Source: Croceivirga thetidis (lineage in GTDB: Bacteria; Bacteroidota; Bacteroidia; Flavobacteriales; Flavobacteriaceae). Taken from it: a stretch of 64,000 nt of DNA. A program made the translations under genes and the position numbers. The notes under the pieces were generated by a model, which saw only the letters and a list, made by a program, of their open reading frames with translations, did no database searches and was not told the origin of the DNA. Below are positions 61,864 through 64,000 of the stretch, piece by piece (positions within the stretch are counted from its first letter, which is position 1; each line of letters begins with the position of its first letter). The stretch spans positions 894,154 through 958,153 of the forward strand of contig NZ_JAAWWL010000001.1 of the NCBI RefSeq assembly GCF_012272815.1. Reading direction: 5' to 3'.

Positions 61864-63006
61864 TTATAAATGCACCAATTCTGGGTCATCTTCATGACCT
61901 TCTGCGTGATGATCTTCAGAAGCGAATCCGAAATACAACGCACTCAACATGGTGAATATATAGGCTTGTAGCAAGGCTACAAGTACTTCAATCAACATAA
62001 TGGCAAAAGCCAATCCAAATGAAAGTGGACTTCCAATCCAGTTTTTAAAGATGAACATCAACCCAATCAAACTACCAATTACAATGTGTCCAGCCTGCAT
62101 GTTTGCGTACAGACGAATTAAAAGCGAAAAAGGTTTAATGATCAATCCCAACAATTCTATGGGTACTAATATGATGTATAATGGTATTTTACCATACCAA
62201 GGCAACGAATCGCCTAAAGGGTTGAACTGGTGCATCCAGTAATCCTTTGTTCCAGTAAAATTTGTTATCAAGAAGGTTAAAATGGCCAAAGCTGTAGTTA
62301 TGGCAATGTTACCTGTAACATTAATCCCCAGGGGAGTCATGCCAAACATGTTCAAAAACCATATAAAAAAGAATACGGTCAATAGAAAAGGCATGTACTT
62401 TTTGTAACGTTTCTCTCCGATATTAGGCCTAGCAATGTCATCTCGTATATAAAGGACTATAGGCTCAAAAAATCGGCCAACTCCGGTAGGAATACCTCCA
62501 TTTTTAGCATAAGACCTTGCAAGACTTGTAAATAACCAGAACATTAAAAGTCCTGTCACTATAATCATGAACACGTTCTTAGTTATGCTAAAATCTAAAG
62601 GTTTGGCATTTGTTGGATGATGTTCTTTATCATAATTTATGGTGCCCTCTGCGTCAGTTTTGTAAATTTTACTGTGGTAAAGCTTGTAATAGTTACCATC
62701 GGCCTCTGCCAAAGTCTCGCCATGATGGAATTTAGAAGAAGAAAATACTTTTAGTCCTTCGTCCCACAGAATTACAGGCAGTGGAAACCCAACATATTTG
62801 TGCTCACCGTTCTCCTCAGTATAGGAAAAAAGAGAAAAATCGTGGGAATCCTGAAGGTGATGGGAGATATACTCTTTGATTTCGGTTTTTAGGTCTTTAC
62901 CGTGGCCATCTTCACCATGTTGTTCCTCCTTCTCAGTTGCGAAGGAAATTTGTCCAAAAATCAGTACAGAAAATAGAAGAAAACTCTTCAAAATCGTTTT
63001 TCGCAT
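61864..63006 (-). CDS. atpB: ATP synthase a subunit
   Basis: A 380-residue a subunit. It begins with a signal-like segment (MRKTILKSFLLFSVLIFGQISFA) and a His-rich, acidic region of about 110 residues that has no counterpart in Escherichia coli. The core then carries the essential Arg in SLLIRLYANMQAGHIV (about residue 300) and five to six membrane helices. The tail is acidic and His-rich (ASEDHHAEGHEDDPELVHL). ATG 63006 is chosen; a longer frame adds 12 codons. The long N-terminus is typical of Bacteroidota. Confidence 0.95.
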   Translation of the reverse strand: MRKTILKSFLLFSVLIFGQISFATEKEEQHGEDGHGKDLKTEIKEYISHHLQDSHDFSLFSYTEENGEHKYVGFPLPVILWDEGLKVFSSSKFHHGETLAEADGNYYKLYHSKIYKTDAEGTINYDKEHHPTNAKPLDFSITKNVFMIIVTGLLMFWLFTSLARSYAKNGGIPTGVGRFFEPIVLYIRDDIARPNIGEKRYKKYMPFLLTVFFFIWFLNMFGMTPLGINVTGNIAITTALAILTFLITNFTGTKDYWMHQFNPLGDSLPWYGKIPLYIILVPIELLGLIIKPFSLLIRLYANMQAGHIVIGSLIGLMFIFKNWIGSPLSFGLAFAIMLIEVLVALLQAYIFTMLSALYFGFASEDHHAEGHEDDPELVHL

Positions 63007-63119
63007 TGCGCTTGAAATAACGGTCTCTAAAAATCGGTGCAAATGTAAGCCATTTACTAAGAAAGAAAAAAGCTTTACAGGTTTATTTTAAGGGATTTCG
63101 ACGTCTGGTTGTCAAGGAA

Positions 63120-63509
63120 TTATTTTTCCAGTGAATTCAAAAGTTTTGAAGCGTAAAAGGTCTCCAAAACAAGCGCAATTAAGTAAGGAATCAAAAAAGC
63201 AGAAATTTCTAGTTTATCGGTAACGCCGTCAGATTTGTAGACTGGATAAAAAACTAAAAAGAACACCAAAAATTTTAATAGGCTTCCTGCCATGAAAAGG
63301 AAACCCATGGCATTGCTCAGGCGGTCTTTTAAGAAATAAATTATCAAAAAAATTAGTGCAGCCAGTATAAAATTAATCACGTAAGAAGTTGCAATTAAAT
63401 TATCCCATAATGGGAGGTTGTTCGACTGCAGCGCAAAAAGGTGCAGCCCAAATGCCACCAATAGACTTAACATTAGCACACCTAGGAAAATCAAAGGTAA
63501 TCTCGCCAT
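63120..63509 (-). CDS. DUF6168-like membrane protein in the atp operon
   Basis: A 129-residue protein with four membrane segments (MARLPLIFLGVLMLSLLVAFGLHLF, then SYVINFILAALIFLIIYFL, AMGFLFMAGSLLKFLVFFLVFY and AFLIPYLIALVLETFYASKLL). It sits where AtpI-type proteins occur, and may have a similar accessory role in c-ring assembly. ATG 63509 overlaps the atpZ stop by one base; a frame extending upstream is out of place. The family name is tentative. Confidence 0.7.
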   Translation of the reverse strand: MARLPLIFLGVLMLSLLVAFGLHLFALQSNNLPLWDNLIATSYVINFILAALIFLIIYFLKDRLSNAMGFLFMAGSLLKFLVFFLVFYPVYKSDGVTDKLEISAFLIPYLIALVLETFYASKLLNSLEK

Positions 63510-63736
63510 TAATATTCTATCTTTTTCAATTGGCGCAAAACTACCCAAATTGAAATTGCCACACCCAAGAGTGTGGCAATTACCGTAAATATTCTTTTTT
63601 CGGTTTCGAAATGACCATCTAGCCATTTGCCTCCTTGAACCGCGAGATAAATAATCGCACCCATCTCAAAGGCAATGCCTGTGAGAATCAGTGAATTTTT
63701 GAATCCCTTTTTCTTAGGAGACTTTTGCTGGCTCAT
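63509..63736 (-). CDS. AtpZ/AtpI family protein
   Basis: A 75-residue protein with a basic start (MSQQKSPKKKGFKN) and two membrane helices (SLILTGIAFEMGAIIYLAVQGG and RIFTVIATLLGVAISIWVVLRQL). The pattern and position fit AtpZ, which pairs with AtpI in magnesium or calcium handling or c-ring assembly. Start ATG 63736 lies within the end of the bactofilin gene, and its stop overlaps the next start, so all three are coupled. Confidence 0.85.
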   Translation of the reverse strand: MSQQKSPKKKGFKNSLILTGIAFEMGAIIYLAVQGGKWLDGHFETEKRIFTVIATLLGVAISIWVVLRQLKKIEY

Positions 63737-64000
63737 TTTTAGCCGATTGCTGATGGCTCTTAATAGCACCATTTGAAGAATGGTTACTTGAGTTTGATGG
63801 TGGTGTTCCTTTACCCATTGTACAAGAGGCATTAAAAGTAGCACCAGGTTCCACGGCCAGTTTGGCTACATCAACAGTTCCTTCGATACGTGCTGAAGAT
63901 TTTAAAGATAATAACTGTGAAACGTATAATTCACCCTTAAAGTTACCTTCAATATCGGCATTTACACATTCTACTTTTCCGTTAATTAAGCCATCTTTAC
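63714..64000 (-). CDS. Bactofilin (polymer-forming cytoskeletal protein), 3' part only
   Basis: The gene enters from the right edge; only its last 94 codons are visible. The sequence KDGLINGKVECVNADIEGNF followed by GELYVSQLLSLKSSARIEG and AKLAVEPGATFNASCTM is the right-handed beta-helix of bactofilins, which assemble filaments without nucleotide and guide cell shape or envelope machines. The tail is Ser/Asn-rich. It overlaps atpZ by 23 bases. Co-location with the atp operon may only reflect gene order. Confidence 0.9.
   Translation of the reverse strand, partial: KDGLINGKVECVNADIEGNFKGELYVSQLLSLKSSARIEGTVDVAKLAVEPGATFNASCTMGKGTPPSNSSNHSSNGAIKSHQQSAKNEPAKVS

Noticed and set aside
1-64000. 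tRNA, rRNA, CRISPR arrays, transposases or prophage
   Set aside because: None was found on reading both strands; the window is almost fully accounted for by protein genes and short control sites.

Overview
This window looks like a chromosomal segment from a member of the Flavobacteriaceae (Bacteroidota), probably marine. The evidence is AT-rich DNA, PorP/SprF and GldH (type IX secretion and gliding genes), a SUF Fe-S system, an ATP synthase operon without the beta and epsilon genes, and Bacteroidota-type promoters (TTTG, about 19-20 nt, TAnnTTTG). Nothing in the sequence fixes the genus. No rRNA, tRNA, CRISPR array, transposase or prophage module was seen.

Layout. 1-9.8 kb (minus strand) is a SUF iron-sulfur cluster assembly locus: sufA-sufB-sufC-sufD, two outer-membrane barrel genes, sufS, a porP/sprF-like gene, sufE and a DUF59 gene. 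It continues into DUF2480 and the start of a DUF3078 gene. A four-helix-bundle (IVS-type) gene sits between DUF59 and DUF2480, framed by complementary ends. 9.8-12.5 kb holds two surface lipoproteins. 12.5-16.1 kb (plus strand) has thiL, a zinc-ribbon gene on the other strand, brnQ and a fasciclin-domain gene. 16.2-24.1 kb has an aminopeptidase P, a glycine-zipper protein, a large BNR/Asp-box protein operon and an aspartoacylase/rimK-like pair. 24.3-27.8 kb is sdhCAB. 27.9-31.1 kb has a vsr-like endonuclease, an aminotransferase, a serine hydrolase and a GNAT. 31.1-31.7 kb is a gap with two candidate tiny genes. 31.7-38.2 kb (minus) has a CoA transferase, PBP1A, gldH, ricT and trhO. 38.4-42 kb (plus) has recA, a lipoprotein, and an ECF sigma factor with an anti-sigma-like barrel protein. 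42-47.7 kb has an acyltransferase, a GlsB-like protein, trpS, dprA, an HU/SPOR protein, a thioesterase and an aldo/keto reductase. 47.8-54.6 kb (minus) is an envelope cluster: EnvC-like, DUF4292, TPR, nucleotidyltransferase, GIY-YIG, dut and a flippase. 54.7-57.9 kb has a second ECF sigma pair, a hydrolase and an MFS pump. 57.9-64 kb (minus) is the bactofilin-atpZ-DUF6168-atpBEFHAG operon.

How the genes work together. Three energy or cofactor modules dominate. SUF makes Fe-S clusters, succinate dehydrogenase uses them (three in SdhB), and the ATP synthase uses the proton gradient. Envelope functions (PBP1A, EnvC, GldH, flippase, barrels) make up most of the rest.

The points most worth following are: (1) two tandem candidate genes of about 35 codons at 31200-31310 and 31463-31570, both ending in RKLFM plus an aliphatic residue, each with its own promoter-like motif and intrinsic terminator; (2) an IVS-type protein gene exactly bounded by complementary 23-nt ends outside any rRNA; (3) a perfect palindrome abutting a consensus -7 box in front of sufA; (4) a possible terminator-ended structured RNA at 17933-18083; (5) palindromic repeats around a GIY-YIG gene, with a related copy inside the atp operon.
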